Positions 8,223 through 17,398 of a stretch of 64,000 bases of DNA are shown here, piece after piece (the stretch's first letter is position 1; each line of letters opens with the position of its first letter). The notes beneath the pieces were generated by a model, which saw only the letters and a program-made list of their open reading frames with translations, had not been told where the DNA came from and ran no database searches. This stretch comes from Escherichia hormaechei_A. GTDB lineage: Bacteria; Pseudomonadota; Gammaproteobacteria; Enterobacterales; Enterobacteriaceae. Where the stretch lies: assembly GCA_042434945.1 (NCBI GenBank), contig CP170191.1:3968001-4032000 (forward strand), in the 5' to 3' direction. Made by a program: the position numbers and the translations under genes.

Positions 8223-9545
8223 ATGCAAGCAACAGCCACAACACTCGACCACGAGCAAGAATACACGCCGATCAACTCGCGTAATAAAGTCCTTGTCGCC
8301 TCTCTCATTGGCACAGCCATTGAGTTCTTCGACTTTTACATTTACGCCACTGCGGCCGTTATTGTGTTTCCGCATATCTTCTTCCCGCAGGGCGATCCTA
8401 CGGCAGCAACGCTACAGTCGCTCGCCACCTTCGCCATCGCCTTCGTCGCGCGCCCCATTGGCTCTGCCGTTTTTGGTCATTTTGGCGATCGCGTTGGGCG
8501 TAAAGCGACGCTGGTCGCCTCGTTGCTAACGATGGGGATTTCGACCGTGGTGATTGGTCTGCTGCCGGGCTATGCCACGATTGGTATTTTCGCCCCGCTG
8601 CTGCTGGCGCTGGCTCGATTTGGTCAGGGTCTGGGCTTAGGCGGTGAATGGGGCGGCGCGGCGCTGCTGGCGACTGAAAACGCCCCACCGCGCAAACGTG
8701 CACTGTATGGCTCCTTTCCGCAGCTGGGCGCACCGATTGGCTTCTTCTTTGCCAATGGCACTTTCTTGCTGCTTTCCTGGCTACTGACCGACGAGCAGTT
8801 TATGAGCTGGGGCTGGCGTGTGCCATTTATCTTCTCGGCGGTGCTGGTCATTATCGGCCTGTATGTTCGCGTGTCGCTGCATGAGTCGCCGGTGTTTGAG
8901 AAAGTCGCTAAAGCGAAAAAACAGGTGAAGATCCCGCTGGGTACGCTGCTGACCAAACATGTTCGCGTAACCGTACTGGGTACGTTCATTATGCTGGCAA
9001 CCTATACGCTGTTTTACATCATGACGGTCTACTCTATGACCTTTAGTACCGCCGCCGCGCCAGTTGGGCTTGGCCTGCCGCGTAACGAAGTGTTGTGGAT
9101 GTTGATGATGGCAGTTATTGGTTTTGGCGTGATGGTGCCCATCGCGGGCCTGCTGGCGGATAAATTTGGCCGTCGTTCAAGCATGATCGTCATCACCTCG
9201 CTGATTATTCTGTTCGCGCTGTTTGTCTTCCCGCCGCTGCTGGGTTCAGGTAGCCCTGCGCTGGTGATGGCGTATCTGCTGATTGGCCTGAGCCTGATGG
9301 GGCTGACTTTTGGCCCAATGGGCGCGCTGCTGCCGGAGCTGTTCCCGACTGAAGTGCGTTACACCGGCGCGTCGTTCTCCTATAACGTTTCGTCGATTCT
9401 GGGCGCCTCGGTGGCTCCGTATATCGCCACATGGCTTCAGGCGAACTATGGCCTGTTCTATGTGGGTGTCTATCTGGCGGCAATGGCAGCGCTGACGCTG
9501 ATTGCGCTGCTGCTGACGCACGAGACGAAGCATCAGGCGCTGTAA
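8223..9545 (+). CDS. yhjE: MFS metabolite:H+ symporter YhjE, apparent two-lineage hybrid
   Basis: A 440-residue, 12-helix transporter of the metabolite:H+ symporter branch of the major facilitator superfamily. It carries the loop motif GHFGDRVGRKATL after helix 2 and GLLADKFGRRSSM after helix 8. The substrate is not established. Length equals K-12 YhjE. From the start to about base 9140 the protein reads like K-12; after GFGVMVP it departs (LADKFGRRSSMIVI against the remembered LADAFGRRKSMVII) and stays diverged to the end, so one of the mosaic breakpoints lies inside this gene. The intergenic stretch 7992-8222 is A/T-rich and probably holds the promoter. Confidence 0.95.
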   Translation: MQATATTLDHEQEYTPINSRNKVLVASLIGTAIEFFDFYIYATAAVIVFPHIFFPQGDPTAATLQSLATFAIAFVARPIGSAVFGHFGDRVGRKATLVASLLTMGISTVVIGLLPGYATIGIFAPLLLALARFGQGLGLGGEWGGAALLATENAPPRKRALYGSFPQLGAPIGFFFANGTFLLLSWLLTDEQFMSWGWRVPFIFSAVLVIIGLYVRVSLHESPVFEKVAKAKKQVKIPLGTLLTKHVRVTVLGTFIMLATYTLFYIMTVYSMTFSTAAAPVGLGLPRNEVLWMLMMAVIGFGVMVPIAGLLADKFGRRSSMIVITSLIILFALFVFPPLLGSGSPALVMAYLLIGLSLMGLTFGPMGALLPELFPTEVRYTGASFSYNVSSILGASVAPYIATWLQANYGLFYVGVYLAAMAALTLIALLLTHETKHQAL

Positions 9546-9551
9546 GTGAAT

Positions 9552-9583
9552 GCCGGGTGGCGGCTACGCCTTACCCGGCCTAC
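9552..9583. repeat. REP element downstream of yhjE
   Basis: GCCGGGTGGCGGCTACGCC followed by TTACCCGGCCTAC is a typical enterobacterial repetitive extragenic palindrome with a mismatched stem. It lies 6 nt after the yhjE stop. Confidence 0.85.
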
Positions 9584-9644
9584 GATTCAGCCCTCACCCA
9601 CAGGGCTGAGGGCTCCCCACAAAATAATGCCTGCACAGACGGCC

Positions 9645-9666
9645 CCCTCTCCCTTGAGGGAGAGGG
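9645..9666. repeat. C-rich palindrome, family copy 2
   Basis: CCCTCTCCCT (9645-9654) and AGGGAGAGGG (9657-9666) are perfectly complementary around a TG loop. It belongs to the same family as the elements at 1622, 10024 and 33616. Confidence 0.8.
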
Positions 9667-10023
9667 CTGGGGTGAGGGGGAACATACGGCTCTGGTGGTC
9701 ATTCCGTTCACGTTATGTTCCTTGCTACTCTGTCACGACATGAGCGGTGAACGTGCCAGGGTGGCTCAGTCGCCACCACCCTGGCGACCCGGGCTTCCGG
9801 CGGAAAATCGCCGCTTCGCGGTGCCTTCGGCTTATTCCTTCCGGCTTATCGGGGACGGGCGGAGGTAACATCCCTGTAAAGCCCGCCCTCTCGGCGCATC
9901 CCTGCGCCTCGCCCCGGCCTACAGGAAACGCCTCAGCGATTTACAGCCGGACCGAGGCATCGCTGAAAGCCCTCAGTTATTCTGAGGCAACGTTATAGCT
10001 TTTGCTTTCAAATTACTGGAGCC

Positions 10024-10045
10024 CCCTCTCCCCACAGGGAGAGGG
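10024..10045. repeat. C-rich palindrome, family copy 3
   Basis: CCCTCTCCC (10024-10032) pairs with GGGAGAGGG (10037-10045) around CACA. It lies just beyond the 3' end of yhjG and could serve as its terminator. Confidence 0.75.
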
Positions 10046-10055
10046 AGAAACGGGA

Positions 10056-12116
10056 CTACTTCTTCATCTGCGACAAAATCGTCCGACACTGATTAGCCTC
10101 CCCTTCGGAAGGTGAGATCAGTGCCAGTAACGCCGCCGCCGGTGTTACCAGCGTTGCCAGTGCCGCAGCAACAGCACCACGGGCAATCAGCGGTCCGGCT
10201 TTCACCCCAGCCTGCGGATTTTTAAACGTCCCCCGCACATACAGCGGCGAACGCAGTGTGATAATCCGAATTCCTTTACTCTCCGGATCAATAGTCAAAT
10301 CCAGCTGTTCCGAAGCAAAACTTGCCGTGCCGGTAACATTAATCAACGCGTTCTCAGTATCGAAAGCAAAAATCTGCGGGCGCGCCACGCCGTTGGCAAT
10401 ATTCAGATTCGCCGCCGCGCAGTTCACCCGCACCTCATCATCACCAAATATCGCACCGACAATGTAGTTGCCGACATTCAGCCCAACAATCTCCATCAGG
10501 TTGCGGCTCACCAGCCCGTCATTCATCAACAGTTTCAGGTTGCCGTTACTGTTGCCTAAAAGTGCCGCCACCGAGTTACCGCTACCGCGTAGTTCCGCGT
10601 CACCGTTCATTTCCCCCAGCGTCTTCTGCATCAGTTCCACATCGGGCATCAGTTCTTTCAGTTTCAGTCGACGAGCCTGAATATCTGCCCGCCCCTGCAT
10701 CGGCTTTTTATCGCCTTCCAGATGAATATTCGCCGCAATGCTGCCGCCCGCCATGCCAAATTTCAGCGGTTGCAGGCGCAGGTCAGCATTTTTGAGGATG
10801 ATATGAGTAGAAAGATCGCTAATCGGCAGGCTACTGCCATGCTCAATGCGCCGCCCTTTGAAGCGAACATCGGCATCCATAACGTCCCATTTATCGGTTT
10901 CGAAGCGGTCATAAGGCAGCACTTTGCCCGCAGGCTGAACGCTTTTTTCGCCCTTCTTCTGTTCAGACCGTTTCGACTTTTCTGCCCCTTTCCCGGAATC
11001 AACGCCAATCAACGGTCCCAGGTCCGCCAGCCGCAATTGCCGCGACTCGACATCACCTTCCAGTTTTGGTCGTGGCTTTCCGGTGGTGTAGACCAGAGAA
11101 CCGTGGATATCGCTATCACCAATTCGCCCATTAAAACCGCGATAATCAAAGACCGACGATTTTTCAGTGTCGATTTTCGCTACCAGCCGACCATCCGTTT
11201 CAAACGGCGGGGTATCGGGCAGCAGAACGCCCGTCAGTTCATAGAGATCACCCAGTGAATCGCCAGAAAATTTAAGCCGTAAATCGACACCGCCCATCTT
11301 CATTGGGTCATTCACGACGCCATCAAAAGCAACACGGGTGTTACCAGAGCGGAAATCAGCCTGTACCGGAAACGGCGTCCCTTCGCCACGCAGCGCCAGC
11401 ATACCGCCTATTTTTCCCGTACCCGTGAGCGGTTCACCGTTATATCGTCCCTGCGCCTTCAGGCCAAAAACGTAATCGCCCACCTTTTCTTTATCCGCTT
11501 TACCTTTCGATCCAGTAACTTCGCTGAACGGCAGCGGCTTGCCTAAGGGATCAACAAAAATCTCCAGATCCGCTTTGCTTACTTTGTCATCAATGGCGAT
11601 CCGCCCTTGATCGAAAAGAATATTATCCAGCCGAAACGACCATGCCGACGGCTTTGCATTCGCGTCTTTGTTATCATCGTTGGCAAGATTAAACGTCCAG
11701 TTATTGTTCTTTTCAGAGAGGCGAATCAGGCGCGCGTCCGGGCTTTCGAGCTTGATCCACGGCAGCCAGACCGTTTTGGTCAGCAGCGCCAGCGGGGCCA
11801 GCGTTGCCTCTACGCGTGGCAAATGCACCATCGTGACTTCGGGAATATCCGGTGGATTGCCAAGAATGATGTCTTCCGCGTGGTACATGGGCCACGGCAC
11901 CCAGCTGCGCCAGCCAGTTTCTTGTTTTTGCCGCTCCCACACCACGCCCAGATCGCCACGGATAGCGAACGGACGATTCAACTCCGCAGAGACTTTCTGG
12001 TTGATTGTCGGTTTGAGTCGATTCCAGTCAAACGTGGCGATAATGATGATTAAGACCACGATCAGCAACAAGAAAATCCCTGCTGTCCAGGAAATCACCC
12101 TGGTTGTTTTTGTCAT
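10056..12116 (-). CDS. yhjG: AsmA-family protein YhjG
   Basis: 686 residues with one N-terminal membrane anchor (about residues 8-28, IFLLLIVVLIIIIATF), then a long periplasmic region of the AsmA type ending in NQCRTILSQMKK. AsmA-like proteins are thought to help lipid or envelope homeostasis; YhjG's own role is not defined. Apart from a few differences at the very N-terminus, the protein reads like K-12 YhjG, in contrast to diverged pdeH immediately upstream. It therefore appears to be one of the K-12-like tracts. It is in the same orientation as pdeH, separated by 65 nt. Confidence 0.93.
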   Translation of the reverse strand: MTKTTRVISWTAGIFLLLIVVLIIIIATFDWNRLKPTINQKVSAELNRPFAIRGDLGVVWERQKQETGWRSWVPWPMYHAEDIILGNPPDIPEVTMVHLPRVEATLAPLALLTKTVWLPWIKLESPDARLIRLSEKNNNWTFNLANDDNKDANAKPSAWSFRLDNILFDQGRIAIDDKVSKADLEIFVDPLGKPLPFSEVTGSKGKADKEKVGDYVFGLKAQGRYNGEPLTGTGKIGGMLALRGEGTPFPVQADFRSGNTRVAFDGVVNDPMKMGGVDLRLKFSGDSLGDLYELTGVLLPDTPPFETDGRLVAKIDTEKSSVFDYRGFNGRIGDSDIHGSLVYTTGKPRPKLEGDVESRQLRLADLGPLIGVDSGKGAEKSKRSEQKKGEKSVQPAGKVLPYDRFETDKWDVMDADVRFKGRRIEHGSSLPISDLSTHIILKNADLRLQPLKFGMAGGSIAANIHLEGDKKPMQGRADIQARRLKLKELMPDVELMQKTLGEMNGDAELRGSGNSVAALLGNSNGNLKLLMNDGLVSRNLMEIVGLNVGNYIVGAIFGDDEVRVNCAAANLNIANGVARPQIFAFDTENALINVTGTASFASEQLDLTIDPESKGIRIITLRSPLYVRGTFKNPQAGVKAGPLIARGAVAAALATLVTPAAALLALISPSEGEANQCRTILSQMKK

Positions 12117-12181
12117 TGTTGTCCCCTTTCCTGATGAACTTGCCTCTAAAACTATAGTTCAGACAAAGGGAAGCGGGCAGA

Positions 12182-12955
12182 TCAGAGGGTAGTTATCACC
12201 TTTTCCAGGGTATCCATGGGGACAGGACGAGAGAGGAAATAACCCTGTGCCGCCGCTGCCGGGGAATTTTGCACGTCGCGCCACTCCTCCAGCGTCTCTA
12301 CGCCTTCCACAATGACGCCCTGGCAATAGCGGTTCATCAGTTGCAGGAGCATCGTAAACAGGTTCCGTCCCTCCGGCGTCTGGCGCAGCATGATAAACAG
12401 ATCGCGGGCCACTTTGATGTAGTCATAACGCACTTCGCTCAGGGCGGAGAAGTTGGCCATACCGGTACCGAAATCATCCAGCCACAGCGGGCCAAACTCA
12501 CACATCGAGGCAAACGAGGAGTCCTGCGGCAGCTGAACATGTTCCACCAGCTCGAAGCGCATCCACGGCAAGGTGGCAATCAGCGCCTGCAATGTCGCGT
12601 TCTGACGTAACGCCATCAGGGTTGGGCCATCCACGTTCACCGACGCCAGAATACCGTGCTGCTCGAAGAACGCCTGCTTCGTCGCCAGCATTCTCAGCTG
12701 CTCTTCCAGCACGTCGATACGCTGACGCACGGCAACCTCCGCAAAATAGCGGTCCGGTGCAATACGCTGTGAAGGATTCGATGGATGAGTGACGACCGTT
12801 AACACCTCAATCGCCATTAACCGACCGTCGGTACGGTAGATGGGCTGATAGGTGTACGCTCGCTCACATTGCAGCCAGTAGCGATGCTCCTGCAAGTTCT
12901 CAATACTTGCCTCAGGCGTAGTGCTCAGCCGCTGGATAACCTGCTCTGACTTCAT
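12182..12955 (-). CDS. pdeH: Cyclic-di-GMP phosphodiesterase PdeH (YhjH)
   Basis: A 257-residue stand-alone EAL-domain enzyme that hydrolyses c-di-GMP to pGpG and, in E. coli, keeps c-di-GMP low so that flagella turn freely. The EAL motif is the variant AIEVLTVV, as is usual for this protein (K-12 has ELL). Metal and catalytic segments LWLDDFGTGMANF, DYIKVARDLF and EGVETLEEW are present, so activity is expected. There is no sensory or membrane domain. A near-perfect FliA (sigma 28) promoter lies at 13004-13030, consistent with late flagellar control. The sequence is diverged from K-12. It lies between two K-12-like genes, yhjG and kdgK. Confidence 0.95.
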   Translation of the reverse strand: MKSEQVIQRLSTTPEASIENLQEHRYWLQCERAYTYQPIYRTDGRLMAIEVLTVVTHPSNPSQRIAPDRYFAEVAVRQRIDVLEEQLRMLATKQAFFEQHGILASVNVDGPTLMALRQNATLQALIATLPWMRFELVEHVQLPQDSSFASMCEFGPLWLDDFGTGMANFSALSEVRYDYIKVARDLFIMLRQTPEGRNLFTMLLQLMNRYCQGVIVEGVETLEEWRDVQNSPAAAAQGYFLSRPVPMDTLEKVITTL

Positions 12956-13003
12956 TTCGGATGTCCTGTTGTATGGGATAGCCTTTCTGGACTCGTCACT
13001 GAG

Positions 13004-13030
13004 TTATCGGCCCGCCAGGTGAGAACTTTA
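13004..13030 (-). promoter_or_regulatory. FliA (sigma 28) promoter of pdeH
   Basis: On the minus strand, TAAAGTTC (13030-13023), then 11 nt, then GCCGATAA (13011-13004). The consensus is TAAAGTTT-N11-GCCGATAA, so one base differs. It is about 50 nt upstream of the pdeH ATG, matching the known flagellar class 3 regulation of pdeH in E. coli. Confidence 0.88.
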
Positions 13031-13100
13031 TGTTCAATTCACCGGGAAAATGAAATTAAGATGACAGAAATATGCCGGAATACGTTCTGGCTCAAAAAAA

Positions 13101-13122
13101 TAATGGAACACTGTTTTAATAT
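13101..13122. promoter_or_regulatory. Candidate KdgR operator upstream of kdgK
   Basis: TAATGGAACACTGTTTTAATAT is a partly palindromic site that resembles the KdgR consensus (AATGAAACATTGTTTCATT). It is 64 nt before the kdgK start, suggesting repression relieved by KDG. Recognition is by eye. Confidence 0.6.
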
Positions 13123-13186
13123 GGTTGACCAGCAAACCACCACAGCGCAAACTAACGCTAATTTTTTACAGATCAGGTTCACGACT

Positions 13187-14116
13187 ATGTCCAAAAATAT
13201 TGCCGTGATTGGCGAATGCATGATTGAGCTTTCCGAGAAAGGCGCGGACGTTAAGCGCGGTTTCGGCGGCGATACCCTGAACACTTCCGTCTATATCGCC
13301 CGTCAGGTCGATCCTGCGGCATTAACCGTTCATTACGTAACGGCGCTGGGAACGGACAGTTTTAGCCAGCAGATGCTGGACGCCTGGCACGGCGAGAACG
13401 TTGATACTTCTCTGACCCAACGGATGGAAAACCGTCTGCCGGGCCTTTACTACATTGAAACCGACAGCACCGGCGAGCGTACGTTCTACTACTGGCGGAA
13501 CGAAGCCGCCGCCAAATTCTGGCTGGAGAGTGAGCAGTCTGCGGCGATTTGCGAAGAGCTGGCGAATTTCGATTATCTCTACCTGAGCGGGATTAGCCTG
13601 GCGATCTTAAGCCCGACCAGCCGCGAAAAGCTGCTTTCCCTGCTGCGCGAATGCCGCGCCAACGGCGGAAAAGTGATTTTCGACAATAACTATCGTCCGC
13701 GCCTGTGGGCCAGCAAAGAAGAGACACAGCAGGTGTACCAACAAATGCTGGAATGCACGGATATCGCCTTCCTGACGCTGGACGACGAAGACGCGCTGTG
13801 GGGTCAACAGCCGGTGGAAGACGTCATTGCGCGCACCCATAACGCGGGCGTGAAAGAAGTGGTGGTGAAACGCGGGGCGGATTCTTGCCTGGTGTCCATT
13901 GCTGGCGAAGGGTTAGTGGATGTTCCGGCGGTGAAACTGCCGAAAGAAAAAGTGATCGATACCACCGCAGCTGGCGACTCTTTCAGTGCCGGTTATCTGG
14001 CGGTACGTCTGACAGGCGGCAGCGCGGAAGACGCGGCGAAACGTGGGCACCTGACCGCAAGTACCGTTATTCAGTATCGCGGCGCGATTATCCCGCGTGA
14101 GGCGATGCCAGCGTAA
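13187..14116 (+). CDS. kdgK: 2-keto-3-deoxygluconate kinase
   Basis: Phosphorylates 2-keto-3-deoxy-D-gluconate to KDPG, feeding the Entner-Doudoroff aldolase. 309 residues, the K-12 length. It is a ribokinase/PfkB-type fold with the N-terminal GFGGDTLNTSVYIAR sugar-binding glycines and the C-terminal DTTAAGDSFSAGYL signature holding the catalytic Asp. The start is the ATG at 13187 (MSKNIAVIGECM); an in-frame upstream extension exists, but it covers the operator region and is not conserved. Only a handful of residues differ from K-12 KdgK, so this begins the second long K-12-like tract, running to about 19480. Confidence 0.96.
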   Translation: MSKNIAVIGECMIELSEKGADVKRGFGGDTLNTSVYIARQVDPAALTVHYVTALGTDSFSQQMLDAWHGENVDTSLTQRMENRLPGLYYIETDSTGERTFYYWRNEAAAKFWLESEQSAAICEELANFDYLYLSGISLAILSPTSREKLLSLLRECRANGGKVIFDNNYRPRLWASKEETQQVYQQMLECTDIAFLTLDDEDALWGQQPVEDVIARTHNAGVKEVVVKRGADSCLVSIAGEGLVDVPAVKLPKEKVIDTTAAGDSFSAGYLAVRLTGGSAEDAAKRGHLTASTVIQYRGAIIPREAMPA

Positions 14117-14177
14117 ACGCAGCATATGCAAAAGGCTGGATAAAGTGTTACCCCTCTATCCAGCTCATCCATAAATA

Positions 14178-14209
14178 CCTGATGGTTGTGCTAACTCATC
14201 ACCATCAGG
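14178..14209. terminator. Bidirectional terminator between kdgK and yhjJ
   Basis: CCTGATGGT (14178-14186) pairs with ACCATCAGG (14201-14209), a 9-bp stem with a 14-nt loop between two convergent genes. On the minus strand it is followed by TATTTAT. A second weaker hairpin, GCTGGATA / TATCCAGC, lies at 14135-14164. Confidence 0.7.
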
Positions 14210-14211
14210 CA

Positions 14212-15708
14212 TTACTGTGCAGGTGGAATATCCGTCACTTCAGGATGTACGTCATCCGTGGCGACAGAGGTGGTCGCAGCGGCGGTAGATGGGGCCATGA
14301 TTTGATCCCAGACCGCCTGCAACGCTTTCATGTTAAATTCCGGCTCGCCTTTCGGCTGCAGCAGTATTAACGCCATATCATTCGACAACTGTTGACGCAG
14401 ATCCTGATTTAACATCTCTACCGTCAGGCTATTAAGGAAATCCTGCCGCAGTTTCTGATATTGCTCCGGCGCGATATCGACAACCTGATTTTGCAACGAA
14501 CGCATCCGCTGACCCATCAGAATATCGGTATCAGCTCGTGCATAGGCGGCAAACAGTTTCTGCAGCTCCAGTTTCTTTTGCGCCACTAACGCATTGAACT
14601 CTTCTTCCGGCAGACCTTTATCGCGAACCTTCGCCAGTTCACGCGCCACCAGATTAAGGTTGCTGTTCAGCTTGTCGTTTGGTGATTCGATGTTGATGGC
14701 ACACTGCGCACGCAGATACAGCACACGGCAGTCAAATCCAAGACCGATGTCTTTGCTGTTACTGGCGCTTAACGCTTGCTGAACATGCCAGAACAGCGCC
14801 TCGCGGGCCAGGTCCGCACGCCAGTAGCGCAGCAGTGCGGCTGATTCACGAATCGGCTGCCACGGCGTATCCCACATGATAGATAACCGGTCCTGACGCA
14901 CCGCGTCAGTCATAATACTCACCGCTTCCGCACGCAGCGGAGAAAGCGTCGGCACCGGAGCTGGCGTTTCACGTTTGCCTTTCAGTTCGCCAAACGTTTT
15001 GTTTATTTGGTCGACAACCGAGCGCGCATCCACGTTTCCCACCACCAGTAGCGTCATTGCATCCGGGGTGTACCATTTCTGATAGAAATCTTTAATTTTT
15101 TCCGCTTCAACGGGTTGTTTCAGCGGATCGGCAGGATCGTGACCTAACAAGGTTGACCCTTTCAGACGATAGCGCCACCAGCCCTCTTTAGTATCGGCAG
15201 GCCAGGTTGCCACCATGTCCTGACTTTGCAGCGCGTGGTTGATGGTTTCTGGTGTGATGGTCAATTTGCCAGTGGCATTTGCCAGATAAGAGAGCGCTTC
15301 TTTCAGCAAATCGTTACGGTTATTGGGCAAACTCAGATTAAACAGCGTGGTGTCATAAGAGACAATTACCGGCGGCATCGGGCGTTTAGGGTCGATCCCC
15401 TGCTGCCACAATGAACGCGCCTGTGCTGCGTCAAGGCCACCGCTTTGCGTTAGCGCAATACGAGGGATGGCGTGACTGTAACCGCTCTGTTGTGTACTTT
15501 CGGCGAGCGAACCGGTATTAACCAGCAGGCGAATTTCAACACGATCGCTGGGACGCTGGGGGGTGGTCAGCACTTGCCACTGTAAACCGTTGGAAAGCGT
15601 CCCCTGTTGCCATGCTGGATCAGGCTGGAGCGCATCTGCCTGCACATAGCCAGCAGTGGCCATCATCAGCAAACCGCCCGCTAAAAGTCGAATTTTTGTG
15701 CCCTGCAT
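14212..15708 (-). CDS. yhjJ: Inactive M16-family peptidase-like protein YhjJ
   Basis: 498 residues with an N-terminal signal peptide (cleavage after about residue 24, ATAGYVQA), so it is probably periplasmic. Two M16-like halves are visible: KWYTPDAMTLLVVGNVD is the typical inner strand and helix region. The zinc motif HxxEH expected near the N-terminus is absent (that region reads QQSGYSHAIPRIALTQ), so it is probably not a protease, as for K-12 YhjJ. As far as I can recall, the whole protein matches K-12. It is followed by a hairpin at 14178. Confidence 0.93.
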   Translation of the reverse strand: MQGTKIRLLAGGLLMMATAGYVQADALQPDPAWQQGTLSNGLQWQVLTTPQRPSDRVEIRLLVNTGSLAESTQQSGYSHAIPRIALTQSGGLDAAQARSLWQQGIDPKRPMPPVIVSYDTTLFNLSLPNNRNDLLKEALSYLANATGKLTITPETINHALQSQDMVATWPADTKEGWWRYRLKGSTLLGHDPADPLKQPVEAEKIKDFYQKWYTPDAMTLLVVGNVDARSVVDQINKTFGELKGKRETPAPVPTLSPLRAEAVSIMTDAVRQDRLSIMWDTPWQPIRESAALLRYWRADLAREALFWHVQQALSASNSKDIGLGFDCRVLYLRAQCAINIESPNDKLNSNLNLVARELAKVRDKGLPEEEFNALVAQKKLELQKLFAAYARADTDILMGQRMRSLQNQVVDIAPEQYQKLRQDFLNSLTVEMLNQDLRQQLSNDMALILLQPKGEPEFNMKALQAVWDQIMAPSTAAATTSVATDDVHPEVTDIPPAQ

Positions 15709-15880
15709 GTGAACCCCTGATCAACTATCCTGGTAATAAAAAAACTGCCCGTTGTCGGTCAGTCTAAATGACGTTAAAAACACTTCGTGTTAGACCGCAA
15801 GAACATGAAAATGTCACGGAAGAAGTGAAATAAACCTGAACTCACCCAGGTGGTAAGTTCAGGCACAGGGGTCAATTATG

Positions 15881-15914
15881 CGCAAACACCCGCACTCGGG
15901 GAAGGGAGTGCGGG
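15881..15914 (-). terminator. Terminator of dctA
   Basis: On the minus strand CCCGCACTC pairs with GAGTGCGGG (15906-15914 with 15889-15897), followed by TGTTTGCG. It starts 15 nt beyond the dctA stop. The remaining 170 nt up to yhjJ hold no gene and probably carry the yhjJ promoter. Confidence 0.75.
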
Positions 15915-15928
15915 CATAAGTGATGAGA

Positions 15929-17251
<1,323 letters not shown>

Positions 17252-17398
17252 TTATGGGGTACCTGCGGCCTTAAAATAACACCCAGACAACATCACAGAA
17301 ATGTACCTGGATCATAATTGAAACAAAAAGGTTAAAAAGTTTGAGCTGGCTCGCACAAACCAGCAACTTTTTAAAGTTTTGTAATCAGTTTGGGGTAG

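Larger units (their letters stand above)
9546..10055. other. 510-bp repeat-rich intergenic region between yhjE and yhjG
   Basis: No convincing gene. After the REP come an imperfect AGCCCTCAC...GAGGGCT palindrome near 9589-9614, a perfect CCCTCTCCCT palindrome at 9645-9666, and a G/C-rich block at about 9743-9980 with short direct and inverted pieces (for example CGCCTCAGCGATTTACAGC and GAGGCATCGCTGAAAGCC). A CCCTCTCCC palindrome at 10024-10045 follows. Two small open frames cross the block, but they lack ribosome binding sites and typical codon use. Confidence 0.7.

Noticed and set aside
9431..9998. Overlapping plus-strand open frames of 145, 65 and 83 codons after yhjE
   Set aside because: They run through REP and C-rich palindromes, lack ribosome binding sites and have protein composition typical of non-coding G/C-rich DNA.
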